Assembly: GCF_001424835.1 (NCBI RefSeq)
Contig: NZ_LMCQ01000001.1
Location: forward strand, 342,284 to 406,283
Direction of reading: 5' to 3'
DNA from: Variovorax sp. Root318D1
GTDB lineage: Bacteria > Pseudomonadota > Gammaproteobacteria > Burkholderiales > Burkholderiaceae_C
Length of the DNA: 64,000 nucleotides
Part shown: piece by piece, positions 16,674 through 25,606 of the stretch
Layout: every line of letters starts with the position of its first letter
Numbering within the stretch: the first letter of the stretch is position 1
Program-made: the position numbers and the translations under genes
Notes under the pieces: generated by a model
Told to the model about the DNA's origin: nothing
Seen by the model: only the letters and a program-made list of their open reading frames with translations
The model's database searches: none

Positions 16674-17174
16674 ATGGACTCCTTGATGACCTCGCGTTTT
16701 CCCAAGCTTCTTTCCGCGTCCGCAGCGCTGGTGCTCTGCATGTCGACTTCCGTGTTCGCGCAGACCACCGCCTCGCAATCGACTTGTGCGCCCGCCGAGG
16801 AACGCCAGATCGCGGCGCTGTTCGATCGATGGAATGCCTCCTTGGCCACGCTGGACCCGGACAAGGTGGTCGCCAACTACGCGCCCGACGGCGTGCTGCT
16901 GGCCACGGTTTCGAACCAGCCTCGAACCACGCCGCCCCAGATCCGCGACTACTTCGTCAAGTTCCTCAAGGATGCGCCGCAAGGAAAGATCGACACGCGC
17001 ACGATCAAGGTCGGCTGCAACGTCGCGCAGGACATTGGCACCTACACCTTCAAGTTCAAGGACGGCAAGACGGTGCACGCCCGCTACACCTATGTATACG
17101 AATGGCTCAACGGCCAATGGCTGATCGCGCACCATCATTCATCGGCTATGCCTGAGAGCGTTGCGGCAAAATAA
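16674..17174 (+). CDS. Exported SnoaL/DUF4440-like protein
   Basis: 166 residues with a signal peptide ending near SVFA-Q (about residue 30) and an NTF2-like cone domain. Marks are ALFDRWNASLATLDPDKVVANYAPDGVLLATV, the SgcJ/EcaC and DUF4440 type, and a closing YVYEWLNGQWLIAHHHSS. Such domains bind small ligands; enzymatic activity is not assured. It probably responds to the two-component system just upstream, given the phased repeat array. An in-frame ATG at 16686 is an alternative start. Confidence 0.82.
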   Translation: MDSLMTSRFPKLLSASAALVLCMSTSVFAQTTASQSTCAPAEERQIAALFDRWNASLATLDPDKVVANYAPDGVLLATVSNQPRTTPPQIRDYFVKFLKDAPQGKIDTRTIKVGCNVAQDIGTYTFKFKDGKTVHARYTYVYEWLNGQWLIAHHHSSAMPESVAAK

Positions 17175-17206
17175 ACTTCCGACGCCGCCGAATCGATAGG
17201 ACTTCA

Positions 17207-17956
17207 ATGCTCGAACTCTTGACGGACCCTCAGGTCTGGATCGCCTTCGCCACCCTGACGGCACTCGAGCTGGTCCTTGGCATCGACAACATTATCTTCA
17301 TCGCCATCCTGGTCGACAAATTGCCTCCCGCCAATCGCGAGTTCGCGCGACGCGTCGGCCTGGTCTTGGCCATGGTCATGCGGATCGGCCTGCTGCTGGT
17401 TCTGGCCTGGATCGTCGGCCTGGTCGCTCCGCTTTTCTCGGTGTTCAACCAAGAAATATCGGGGCGAGACCTGGTCCTGATCCTGGGTGGCCTGTTCCTC
17501 ATCTGGAAGAGCACGACCGAGGTTCACCAATCGCTGGAGGGGGAGCATGAGCAGAAATCCAGCGCAGCCAAGGCGACCCTCGCCTCCGTGATGCTCCAGA
17601 TCGTGCTGGTCGATATGGTGTTCTCGCTGGACTCGATCATCACCGCGGTCGGGATGGTGGACGACGTGCGCATCATGATCGCTGCGGTGATTGCCTCCGT
17701 GCTGCTGATGATGCTGTTCGCCGGCCCCATCGGGCGCTTCGTCTCGGACCATCCCACCATCAAGATGCTGGCGCTGGCCTTCCTCGTGGTCGTGGGTGTC
17801 GTGCTCGTTGCGGAGGGCTTCGATCACCACGTGCCCAAGGGCTATGTTTACTTCGCAATGGCCTTTTCCGTGGGCGTGGAAATGCTCAATATCCGGATGC
17901 GCAAGAAAGCGGCCAAGGCCGTGAAGCTGCACCCGCCGCATATACCAGGCGATTGA
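17207..17956 (+). CDS. TerC-family integral membrane protein
   Basis: 249 residues with about seven membrane helices and the family's acidic membrane motifs ELVLGIDNIIFIAIL (N-terminus) and VDMVFSLDSIITAVGM (middle). TerC/Alx/MeeF-type proteins export or handle Mn2+ and other metals. The central cytoplasmic loop (EHEQKSSAAKA) divides two similar halves. No yybP-ykoY riboswitch is seen in the 32 nt before it. Follows the SnoaL-like gene closely, so read-through is possible. Confidence 0.93.
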   Translation: MLELLTDPQVWIAFATLTALELVLGIDNIIFIAILVDKLPPANREFARRVGLVLAMVMRIGLLLVLAWIVGLVAPLFSVFNQEISGRDLVLILGGLFLIWKSTTEVHQSLEGEHEQKSSAAKATLASVMLQIVLVDMVFSLDSIITAVGMVDDVRIMIAAVIASVLLMMLFAGPIGRFVSDHPTIKMLALAFLVVVGVVLVAEGFDHHVPKGYVYFAMAFSVGVEMLNIRMRKKAAKAVKLHPPHIPGD

Positions 17957-18004
17957 AGAAAACTGCGCTTCGGTCCCCGCGTTGAATGGGCGAGAGGGCG
18001 CTGC

Positions 18005-19285
18005 TCAGCTGTCCGCCGACTGGTGCAGATGCCGCCGCAGCCGCCGCACGTTGAGCAGCACCAGCAGTGCGATCACCGGCACCGCGACCAGCGTCACCGC
18101 GGTTTCGTGCCAGCCCATGGCTTTGGCCAAGGGCTTCAGCAGGTAGTTGCTGAGGCCGACGCCGTAGTAGGTCATGGCGATCACCGACAGGCCCTCGACC
18201 GTCTCCTGCAGCCGCAACTGCAGGCCCTGGCGCCGGTCGAGCGAACTGAGCAGCGCCTGGTTCTGGCGTTCGCGCTCGACTTCGGAGCGCGTCTGCAGCA
18301 ACTGCGCGGCGCGGGCAATCCGCTCTGACAACTGCGTCTGGCGGGCCGCCGTGGCGGCGCAGCTGTCCATGGCCGGACGAAACCGGCGCTCCAGAAATTC
18401 CGACAGCGGCTGCAGGCCCGGCACCAGCATCTCGCGCAGATCGACAAGCCGCTGGTTCACGATGCCGCTGTAGGCGCGGGTGGCCGCAAAGCGCGCACTG
18501 TTCTCGGCCATTGCATGCTCGACCTGCGCGGCCAGCGTGACGAGCTCGTGCAGCAGGACTTCGTCGCCATCCGTCGCATCGTGGAAGCGGGCCATGAGCG
18601 ACGACAGCTGGGTCTCCTCGGCTGCGATCTGCCCCATGCGGCGCGAGGCCAGGGGCAGGCTGAGCAGGGCCATCATGCGGTAGGTGTCGACTTCGATCAG
18701 GCGCTGGACGGTGCGGCCCGCGCGCCGCCGGTTCATGGCGTGGTCGAACACCAGGAAACGCGTCACGCCTTCTTTCGTGCGAAGGTCCGACACCACGGTG
18801 GCAGCGCCTTCGGCGACCCGGTTGCCCACCAGCAGATCGCTGCCGAAAAGCGGCGCCACCAAGCGCGCATGGGGCGGATCGCCAGGGCAGGGGAGCACGG
18901 CCAGCTGCGTTGCGGAGATCATGCGGCCGGGGAGCGAGGCCAGCCAATCGTGCGGCAGGGCATCGAGCCAGCCGGTGTCGAAAGCCTGGTCCATGGCGAG
19001 CTCGCCAAGATCGGTGAACACGGTGAAGGTGTGGAACTCCGTGTGGCGCTCCCAGCGCACGCGCAGCGCGCCGCACCGCACCTGGCACTGCGTGGCGGTG
19101 CCCGCTCCGGAGGCGTCGCCGCCCAGCCGCGCCAGATGCGCGATGCAAAGCGCGTCGTCGTCCGGGCCTTCGCGCAGCGTGGCAATGGCCAGCGCCGCAC
19201 CGGGCGTGGAAAGTGGCTCGAACGGGCGCGCGTGGATTTCGTCGGCCAGCTGCTGGCGTCCTTCCACTTCGGTCGGTAATTTCAA
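18005..19285 (-). CDS. DUF3422 family membrane protein, TTG start
   Basis: 426 residues starting (M)KLPTEVEGRQQLADEIHARPFEPL, the usual DUF3422 N-terminus. The C-terminal part has two hydrophobic segments (MTYYGVGLSNYLLKPLAKAMG, then VTLVAVPVIALLVLLNV) ending in a basic tail. The start is a TTG at 19285 with AGGAG 7 nt upstream; ATG or GTG starts exist only far upstream in sequence that does not fit the family. A coiled-coil-like region (SEVERERQNQALLSSLDRRQ) precedes the first TM. Function unknown. Confidence 0.85.
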   Translation of the reverse strand: MKLPTEVEGRQQLADEIHARPFEPLSTPGAALAIATLREGPDDDALCIAHLARLGGDASGAGTATQCQVRCGALRVRWERHTEFHTFTVFTDLGELAMDQAFDTGWLDALPHDWLASLPGRMISATQLAVLPCPGDPPHARLVAPLFGSDLLVGNRVAEGAATVVSDLRTKEGVTRFLVFDHAMNRRRAGRTVQRLIEVDTYRMMALLSLPLASRRMGQIAAEETQLSSLMARFHDATDGDEVLLHELVTLAAQVEHAMAENSARFAATRAYSGIVNQRLVDLREMLVPGLQPLSEFLERRFRPAMDSCAATAARQTQLSERIARAAQLLQTRSEVERERQNQALLSSLDRRQGLQLRLQETVEGLSVIAMTYYGVGLSNYLLKPLAKAMGWHETAVTLVAVPVIALLVLLNVRRLRRHLHQSADS

Positions 19286-19377
19286 TTGGGGGCTCCTGGA
19301 ACCGCATTGTTCCTCAAGCACCTGGAGATCTTGGGCCCGGGCGGCCGTCTGCGGCCGCTGCGAGGCCGGGGGGAGCC

Positions 19378-19617
19378 CTAGATTTGGGGCTCGCGCGGAA
19401 GTTCGAAAGCGAGGGTGACGAATGCCACCTCGGCCGCCTGGCGCGGGTCGCGATCGACATTCAGCGGATAGAGCGCCGCGGCCAGGGAGTCCAGCCATTC
19501 GCGGTCGACCGCGCCGTTGCAGCGATCGTAGAACGCGCTCCTGAATTCGTGCCACCACGCCTCAGCGGGAGGCAAGGCGCTTCCGGCGACGATGATGGGT
19601 TTGTCAGGCTTCCACAT
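19378..19617 (-). CDS. Small hypothetical protein
   Basis: 79 residues, MWKPDKPIIVAGSALPPAEAWWHEFRSAFYDRC..., with a regular amphipathic C-terminal half (EWLDSLAAALYPLNVDRDPRQAAEVAFVTLAFELP). The composition looks like a real protein and its stop is 92 nt before the DUF3422 start on the same strand, so it may head that transcript. No family recognised. Confidence 0.5.
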   Translation of the reverse strand: MWKPDKPIIVAGSALPPAEAWWHEFRSAFYDRCNGAVDREWLDSLAAALYPLNVDRDPRQAAEVAFVTLAFELPREPQI

Positions 19618-19640
19618 GGGCTCTGTGCATGTTGGTGTTC

Positions 19641-19663
19641 GGGCGCCAGCATGGCTGACGCCC
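19641..19663. other. Hairpin GGGCGCCAGC / GCTGACGCCC
   Basis: Ten-base arms with one mismatch around an ATG loop, upstream of the 79-residue gene. No T-tract follows on either strand, so it is not a standard terminator. It may be an operator or a 5' leader stem. Confidence 0.4.
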
Positions 19664-19911
19664 CAAATGCCGGCTGTTTGGGAATGTGAAATCTAGACCT
19701 TGTGCTCGCGTGGCGCACTCACTTGTTTATGTGAGACAACCATTTGGCAAAGCACAGGCCGGTTATCCGACGGGATTCCTGCGAGCCGCCCACCTCAATG
19801 CCCCTCAGTGGGGTATGTAAAAAGTTCACATTCCTGCCCATTGCCTTACCATCGCCTTACTGGTCATCGGTACGCCGGCCGCCCCTAGCCGGCTGCCTAC
19901 GAGGAGGAACC

Positions 19912-20127
19912 ATGGAGCCAGAGAAATCACCATTCGATGTGCTCGGCACGCATCCATATCCGCAACAACAGTGGCGGTGCGCCTTTGTGGCCGAGTGGGC
20001 CCGGCTGGCGGAAGGTTGCGCCGATGCGGCTCAAACGGCCGAAGCCGCCGCGGAACTTTATGCGCGGTATGGCGCGCGCAACCCAACGGAGGTCGCCCGC
20101 GAAGAGTGGGGCGGCCCCGCCGAGTGA
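19912..20127 (+). CDS. Small acidic hypothetical protein
   Basis: 71 residues, MEPEKSPFDVLGTHPYPQQQWRCAFVAEWARLAEGCADAAQTAEAAAELY.... A strong AGGAGG lies 5 nt before the ATG at 19912, a good sign of a real gene. Predicted mostly helical and soluble. A hairpin CCCC-TCAGT-GGGG lies about 100 nt upstream. No family recognised. Confidence 0.6.
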   Translation: MEPEKSPFDVLGTHPYPQQQWRCAFVAEWARLAEGCADAAQTAEAAAELYARYGARNPTEVAREEWGGPAE

Positions 20128-20350
20128 CCCGCGATTGCTGCTTTTACAGGCGCAGCATCGCGGCCCAGTCGTGGCAACGGTTTCCGGCGATGCGCACAGC
20201 TTTTTCCACCGTCTTATCCACCGCAATGGTGGAGAACTTGCCCTCTGAAAGTGGTGCGTCGGAGGGTGGCTCGACGAAAAGTTGTACACATTTGGTAGTA
20301 CATATGACCGATAACTAACCGCGCGTCGAGCTGGTGAAAGAGCCGACGTG

Positions 20351-20809
20351 CTATCCCATCATGGCCGCAGCCGCCCTGATGGCATCGCGAATGCGGCCGT
20401 AGGTGCCGCAGCGGCACACGTTCTCGATGGCATCGATTTCGGCGTCGGTGGGGTTGCGGGTGCGCCGCAACAGATCGACCGCCGCCATGATCTGCCCCGG
20501 TTGGCAGAAGCCGCATTGCGGCACGTCGAGGTTCATCCAGGCCTGCTGCACCGGATGCAGCGTGGTGCCGTTGGCCAGACCTTCGATGGTCGTCACCTGC
20601 CGGCCACGCACGTCGGCCACCCGGGTCGAGCAGGCGGTGACCGCCTTGCCGTCCACATGGCAGGTGCAGGCCTTGCACACGTTGATGCCGCAGCCGTACT
20701 TCGGGCCAGTGATGCCAAGCTTGTCGCGCAGCACCCACAGCAACGCCATGTCGTCGGGCGCCTCGACGTCGACGTTGCCGCCGTTCACCTTGAAAGATTG
20801 CACGGGCAT
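20351..20809 (-). CDS. [2Fe-2S] subunit of isoquinoline-1-oxidoreductase-type molybdenum hydroxylase
   Basis: 152 residues: an N-terminal plant-type ferredoxin domain (YGCGINVCKACTCHVDGKAVTAC) and a C-terminal four-helix [2Fe-2S] domain (CGFCQPGQIM, NVCRCGTYGRIRDAI). It passes electrons from the molybdopterin subunit encoded immediately upstream (11-nt gap). There is no FAD subunit, as in the IorAB family, so electrons probably go to a membrane cytochrome. The protein has no signal peptide and would be co-exported with the twin-arginine partner. Confidence 0.92.
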   Translation of the reverse strand: MPVQSFKVNGGNVDVEAPDDMALLWVLRDKLGITGPKYGCGINVCKACTCHVDGKAVTACSTRVADVRGRQVTTIEGLANGTTLHPVQQAWMNLDVPQCGFCQPGQIMAAVDLLRRTRNPTDAEIDAIENVCRCGTYGRIRDAIRAAAAMMG

Positions 20810-20820
20810 GATGGAGCTCC

Positions 20821-23013
20821 TCAGGTGCGGACCGGCACGGTGACCGGCGTGGGCAGCTTGCCCGGGGGGATGGGGGTGAAATCGACGGGGAAGTTCAGCG
20901 GAAAACTTCGCGGCTTCTTGCCGGTGGCGCGTGCATAGGCATTGGCGATTGCGCCCGAGCTGGCCGACAGGCCCACTTCGCCCAGACCGCCAATGGCCTC
21001 GCCACTGCTGGGCGGCATGATGATGACCTTCACGTCCTTCGGGTAGTTCTTCATCCGCGCAAAGTGGTACTGCGAGTAGCTGCCTTCCAGCGGCAGGCCG
21101 TTCTGGATGTGCAGGCCTGCCGTCAGCACGATGGAGATCGATTCGCACAGGCCGCCCTGCATCTGCGCCTCGATGCCCGAGGGGTTGATGGGCGTGCCGA
21201 CATCGATCGCGATGGTGGCGCGCGTCACCTTGAGGTCGGTCGGCACCCGCGCGTCGATCTCGACGATACAGGCCGTGAAGGACTTCGATTCCTGGTGCAC
21301 ACCCACGCCCTGGGCAAAGCCCGCCGGCATGGCCTTGCCCCATTGCGCAGCCTCGGCCACCGCCTTCAGCACCGCCCGTGCACGCGGCAGGCGCAAGTAT
21401 TCGAGGCGGAAGGCGACGGGGTCCTTGCGCAACGCCCTGGCCATCTCGTCGACCAGGATCTCTTCCACCAGGCGCGAGGGCTGGATGTGCACCGAACGGT
21501 AGGAGCAGGTGTTGATGTCCATCGCCACCGGCGTCAGCAACTTGGTGGTGACGCCGAAGTTGTACGGCGAGCTGACCATGGTCTTGAACATGGCCTGCTC
21601 GATGGCGAAGTTGCCCACCGTCTGCGGAAAACCGTTAGGCATTGCGATGGCCGCGGCGCCCAGCATCTCGCCGAAGCCATGGCGCGTATCGAGCCGCACG
21701 CCGGCGATGCGCTGCTCGAAAGAGATGACCTGGCCCAGCAGCATCGTCGCGCGCGCCCGATGAAACATGGGCGGGCGCACGCGGCCGTGGCGCATGTCGT
21801 CGGTGCGGTGGTACATGAGGCGGCAGGGCCGGCCCAGCGCCTTGGAGATCTGTACCGCTTGCAGCGTCGCGTCCCAGAACAGCCGGCGCCCGAAGGAGCC
21901 GCCCGAGGGCACGGCATGCACCTTGACCTTGTCCAGCGGCAAGCCCAGATCGGCTGCCACCGCCTGCTGCGTGACGATCGGGCTCTGCAGGCCGGACCAG
22001 ATCTCCGCCCGATCGGCGCGCACATCGGCGATGGCGCATTCCGTTTCCATCGGGCAGTGCGAGACCGCCGCGAACTCGAACTCTCCCTCGACCGTCAGCG
22101 CGCCCAACGGCGGCAGCAGGAAGGGCAGCAGCGCGGATTTCAGCTTCTGCTGGATACTGGCGTTGGACTCGCCGGCGACGGAGCTTGCGCTCCAGGTGAC
22201 GTCGAGTGCATTCACCGCGGCCCAGGCCTGGCCGAATGTTTCGGCCATCACCGCCACGCCGGGCGGCGTGGGCACGATGCCGTTCGTGGCGGGAATCGGC
22301 GCGATGCCCAGAACGCCCGGCATCCCCATCACCGCGGTCGTGTTGTTGATGCGAACGAACTGGCCGTTGATGGTCGGTGGCCGGCACACCATGGTGGGCT
22401 TCGCGTCGGGCACGGCCTGGTCGAGCGTGAACTTCTTGCGTCCGGTCACGATGTCCAGCGCGTCGAGCCGCGTCACGCGCTGGCCGACCACCGCGCTTCC
22501 GGAACCCGAGGGCTGTCCACCCAAACCGCCGAGCAACGGCATGCCCGCATGCAGTGACCGCACGCTCGACGAGCCGCCAGTGAGCTGGTTGTAGAACAGC
22601 TCGGGGCTGGCGTCGGCGGAGCCGACCTCGATCGCGTTCAGCGGCAGACCCAGCTTGTCAGCCAGCATCATGGCGGCGGCGGTCGCGATGCCTTGGCCTG
22701 ATTCGAAGCGCGGAAGCTCCAGACGGACGCGGCCGTTCCCGATGTTGCTGACCTTGACCAGCGGCATGGTCGGCAGCGCCGTCACCGTCACTGCATCGCC
22801 GATGTCGAGCTGGTCGGTCGTGTCGGGTGGCGTCATCGGCAGTATCGCGGCGTTGGCCGACGAGGGGGCCGCCAGCCCGCCGAGTCCGGCGGCGGCTGAC
22901 AGCAGGGGCGCGGAAGCCGCGTAGCCCAGCAGGTTGCGCCTGCGCATGCCCGGCGATTCGTCATCGTGATGCGGTGCACTCGCGGGGCCCGCGGCGGATT
23001 CCGGATGTTCCAT
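20821..23013 (-). CDS. Molybdopterin-binding subunit, IorB-type (isoquinoline oxidoreductase beta / aldehyde dehydrogenase)
   Basis: 730 residues of the xanthine oxidase superfamily, IorB branch. The N-terminus has a twin-arginine signal (MRRRNLLGYAASAPLLSAAAGLGG, from about residue 23), so the mature enzyme is periplasmic. Molybdenum cofactor contacts are GGSFGRR and the catalytic Glu in GGLGEVGLSASSGAIANA near the C-terminus. ATG at 23013 has AGGAG upstream. Such enzymes hydroxylate N-heterocycles or oxidise aldehydes. Maturation factors (XdhC/CoxI) are not in the window. Divergent from a Crp/Fnr regulator. Confidence 0.9.
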   Translation of the reverse strand: MEHPESAAGPASAPHHDDESPGMRRRNLLGYAASAPLLSAAAGLGGLAAPSSANAAILPMTPPDTTDQLDIGDAVTVTALPTMPLVKVSNIGNGRVRLELPRFESGQGIATAAAMMLADKLGLPLNAIEVGSADASPELFYNQLTGGSSSVRSLHAGMPLLGGLGGQPSGSGSAVVGQRVTRLDALDIVTGRKKFTLDQAVPDAKPTMVCRPPTINGQFVRINNTTAVMGMPGVLGIAPIPATNGIVPTPPGVAVMAETFGQAWAAVNALDVTWSASSVAGESNASIQQKLKSALLPFLLPPLGALTVEGEFEFAAVSHCPMETECAIADVRADRAEIWSGLQSPIVTQQAVAADLGLPLDKVKVHAVPSGGSFGRRLFWDATLQAVQISKALGRPCRLMYHRTDDMRHGRVRPPMFHRARATMLLGQVISFEQRIAGVRLDTRHGFGEMLGAAAIAMPNGFPQTVGNFAIEQAMFKTMVSSPYNFGVTTKLLTPVAMDINTCSYRSVHIQPSRLVEEILVDEMARALRKDPVAFRLEYLRLPRARAVLKAVAEAAQWGKAMPAGFAQGVGVHQESKSFTACIVEIDARVPTDLKVTRATIAIDVGTPINPSGIEAQMQGGLCESISIVLTAGLHIQNGLPLEGSYSQYHFARMKNYPKDVKVIIMPPSSGEAIGGLGEVGLSASSGAIANAYARATGKKPRSFPLNFPVDFTPIPPGKLPTPVTVPVRT

Positions 23014-23076
23014 CCTTGTCTCCTGTCTTCTGGTTGTGGCGAACAGGAGTCAATATGTCATGATCGCCGCGCCAAA

Positions 23077-23096
23077 AATGTCGTTTCAGAGACATT
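23077..23096. promoter_or_regulatory. Inverted repeat AATGTC-N8-GACATT, probable Crp/Fnr-type operator
   Basis: A perfect 6-bp-arm dyad with an 8-nt centre sits in the 168-bp divergent region between the molybdenum enzyme operon and the Crp/Fnr gene. Length and symmetry fit the 2-fold sites bound by Crp/Fnr dimers. It is 64 nt from the IorB-type ATG and could repress or activate either gene. Confidence 0.55.
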
Positions 23097-23181
23097 ACTT
23101 ACGGGCGTGTTCGCCGGCTTCCCCACGAGGGCCGGCGCGCGCAGAAGAGCGAGCAATCAACAAGCGAGTGGGGAAGCACGT

Positions 23182-23895
23182 ATGCCGTCGAAGGCCATGG
23201 AGAGCATGCTCCGCGAGAGCTTATGGGCGAAGACCCTGACGGACGAGGAGCTCGACCGCGTGGTGCGGGAATCGCATGAGCGCGAGGTGCCGGTTGCCGG
23301 CTTCGTCATGCGCCAGGGCGAGCCGGCCGATCTCTGGTTCGGCATCATCGAAGGCCTCGTGAAGATGTCGGTCTCGCAGGCCGATGGCCGCGTCTCCACT
23401 TTCACGGGCGTTACCGCTGGCGGCTGGGCCGGCGAAGGCTCGCTGCTGAATCCCGGCCCGTGGCGTTATGACGGCGTGGCCATGCGCGCGACGCGCGTGG
23501 CCTGCGTGCCGCGCCACACCTTCGAGCGCCTGGTGTCGACGAACCTCGGTTTCAATCGGTTCCTGCTGTCGCACATCAACGCCCGCCTGAGCCTGTTCAT
23601 CGGACTCATGGAGTTCGACCGCTTGCTGGGCCCCGACGCGCGTGTCGCACGCTGCCTGGCCAGTCTGTTCGATCCGATTCTCTACCCACAGGCGAGCAGC
23701 TTCGTGCGCCTGAGCCAGGATGAGATCGGGCTCTTGTCGGCCGTCTCTCGCCAGCGCGCCAACAGGGCGCTGCATGAGCTCGAGCGCGCGGGCTTGCTGC
23801 GGGTGGAGCATGGCGGCGTCGAGGTGATCGACCTGGGAGGCCTGCGCAGCTACCTTGGGGAGGAGGGCGCCCTGGCGCCGTCGCCTCGCCGCTGA
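23182..23895 (+). CDS. Crp/Fnr-family transcriptional regulator
   Basis: 237 residues: cyclic-nucleotide-binding-like beta barrel (residues about 20-140) and a C-terminal winged helix (LSQDEIGLLSAVSRQRANRALHELERAGLLRVEHGGVEVID). No N-terminal cysteine cluster, so it is not an oxygen-sensing Fnr. Similar regulators pair with aromatic or heterocycle oxidation genes in this bacterial group. Divergent from the IorAB-type operon. The ATG at 23182 is preferred over much longer in-frame starts, whose extra residues do not look like the family. Confidence 0.88.
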   Translation: MPSKAMESMLRESLWAKTLTDEELDRVVRESHEREVPVAGFVMRQGEPADLWFGIIEGLVKMSVSQADGRVSTFTGVTAGGWAGEGSLLNPGPWRYDGVAMRATRVACVPRHTFERLVSTNLGFNRFLLSHINARLSLFIGLMEFDRLLGPDARVARCLASLFDPILYPQASSFVRLSQDEIGLLSAVSRQRANRALHELERAGLLRVEHGGVEVIDLGGLRSYLGEEGALAPSPRR

Positions 23896-24016
23896 GAGTC
23901 GAAGGCTCGCTTCAAGATCATTCTTCTCGAAGAATTGGGCGTAGCTACAAGCCCGAAGTACAGAGGCTCCTTGGAACGCGGATCCGCGACGTATTCGGGC
24001 AATAAGGCCGGGCTCG

Positions 24017-25390
24017 TCAAATCGACTTGGTCGAGCGTCGTAGCTCGCGGTACAGCGTCGCGCGGCTGATGCCCAGCCGGCGCGCCGCCTCGTCCTTGTC
24101 GCCGGCGGTCTCCGCGAGCGTCTTCTGGATGCAGGCATCGCGCTCGCGGTCAAGATGTGCTTGCAAGGTGGTCGTCGCCGTTGGTCCTCGCTGGCCGGCA
24201 ACGGCCTGCGGGTGCTTCGCGGCGGGCACTTCCGGCAGCCCGGGCTCGCCCGAGAGCAGGAAGCGCAGCAGCGCGGCTTCCAACTGCCGCACGTTGCCCG
24301 GCCAGTCGAAGGCCTGCCATCGCGCGCGAACAGATGGGGGCACGCGGCGCCCCGGCAGGCCTTCGCGCAGCGCAATGCGCTCCAGCAGCTGCTCGGCCAA
24401 CCACTCGAGGTCGTCGCGCTCGCGCAGCGCGGGCATGTGCACGCCGAGCACATTGAGCCGGTAGTACAGGTCGGCCCTGAACTGGCCCGCGTCCACACGC
24501 TCTTGAAGGTCGCGGTGGGTGGCGCAGACGACGCGGGTGTCGATCGGGATCGGCGAGACGCCGCCTACGCGCACGATCTCCTGGTTCTGTACGGCGCGCA
24601 GGAGGCTGGCCTGCAGGCTGAGGGGCATGTCGCCGATCTCGTCGAGAAACAGCGTGCCGCCGCTCGCGAGTTCGAACTTGCCCGGCTTGCCGCGTGTCCG
24701 GGCGCCGGTGAAGGCACCGCCTTCGTAACCGAAGAGCTCCGCATCGATCAGCGATTCGGGAATGGACGCGCAGTTGACCCACACGAACGGGCGCCGGGCG
24801 CGCGGCGACAGCGCATGGATCGCGTTGGCTGCCAGTTCCTTTCCGCTGCCGGTTTCGCCCTGGACGAGCACGGGCAGCGAGAGCGGCGCGGCCTGTTCGA
24901 TGGCCGCGCGCACCGCGTCCATCCGGGTGCCTTGGCCCAGGATGTCGTCGATGCCGTAGCGCGTGGTCCACGGCGTGGGAGGGCTATGGATGGCGCGCCC
25001 CTGGTCGCCGACGACCGCCACCGCCTTCTTCAGCGCCGCCATGTTGGAGAACAGCGCCAAACCGACCGCGCCGATGATTCGCTCGTCCTGGTAGACGGGC
25101 ACCTGCCGCGCGAGCAACTGGTGGCCCCGCACTTCGAGCGGCATCATGGTCACGGAGAGATCTCCGCGCGCCACGTGGTGCAGGCGCGTCTTCGGCGACA
25201 CGACATCGGTGATGTGCCGGCCGATGAAATCTTCCTGCGGGCCGCCCAGCAGGCGGCAGTAGGGCGCATTGATGAGCACGACGCGGCCGTTGGTATCGAC
25301 AGCCACCAGGCAATCGGACACATGGTCGAGCACGCGGCGCAGGAACTCTGCCTCGTTCTGGCCGGAGCCGAACCATTCGGGAAAGGGCAT
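24017..25390 (-). CDS. Sigma-54-dependent activator, PAS-AAA+-Fis (AcoR/XylR-like)
   Basis: 457 residues. An N-terminal PAS domain (DHVSDCLVAVDTNGRVVLINAPYCRLLG) senses the inducer. The AAA+ domain has Walker A GETGSGKE, the sigma-54 contact loop GAFTGA and Walker B GGTLFLDEIGD. A Fis-type helix-turn-helix (DEAARRLGISRATLYRELRR) ends the protein. Divergent from the hydrolase / transporter / nitrile hydratase genes, which have a -24/-12-like element. A GTG at 25426 would add 12 residues; the ATG at 25390 is preferred. Confidence 0.92.
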   Translation of the reverse strand: MPFPEWFGSGQNEAEFLRRVLDHVSDCLVAVDTNGRVVLINAPYCRLLGGPQEDFIGRHITDVVSPKTRLHHVARGDLSVTMMPLEVRGHQLLARQVPVYQDERIIGAVGLALFSNMAALKKAVAVVGDQGRAIHSPPTPWTTRYGIDDILGQGTRMDAVRAAIEQAAPLSLPVLVQGETGSGKELAANAIHALSPRARRPFVWVNCASIPESLIDAELFGYEGGAFTGARTRGKPGKFELASGGTLFLDEIGDMPLSLQASLLRAVQNQEIVRVGGVSPIPIDTRVVCATHRDLQERVDAGQFRADLYYRLNVLGVHMPALRERDDLEWLAEQLLERIALREGLPGRRVPPSVRARWQAFDWPGNVRQLEAALLRFLLSGEPGLPEVPAAKHPQAVAGQRGPTATTTLQAHLDRERDACIQKTLAETAGDKDEAARRLGISRATLYRELRRSTKSI

Positions 25391-25527
25391 TTTTTGTCTC
25401 GTGATTGCGACGTTGGGACTCAACACTGAGACTAAGGCATGCGCTCCAGGCCGTCAATCGAAGCCGTGGTGAGCATTTCTTCAAGCAAATCAAGCACTTG
25501 TCGAAATTGCGAAGAGGTCGGTCCAGC

Positions 25528-25542
25528 GGGCCTCGGATTTGC
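25528..25542 (+). promoter_or_regulatory. Candidate sigma-54 (-24/-12) promoter
   Basis: GGGCCTCGGATTTGC keeps the essential GG-N10-GC spacing and the TTTGC -12 half; the -24 half is a poorer match to TGGCAC. It lies about 65 nt before the alpha/beta hydrolase ATG and points at the nitrile hydratase gene set. The neighbouring sigma-54 activator gene makes the call more likely. Confidence 0.45.
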
Positions 25543-25606
25543 TCTGTGCCCTCCGCCCGCATTCGAAGCGGCGCGGCGGCTTCCGTCCTTTCACCTGGAA
25601 ATGCAC

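Noticed and set aside
20214-20222. TTATCCACC, one mismatch from a DnaA box
   Set aside because: Single copy with no cluster, A/T-rich region or dnaA/repA gene; not an origin.
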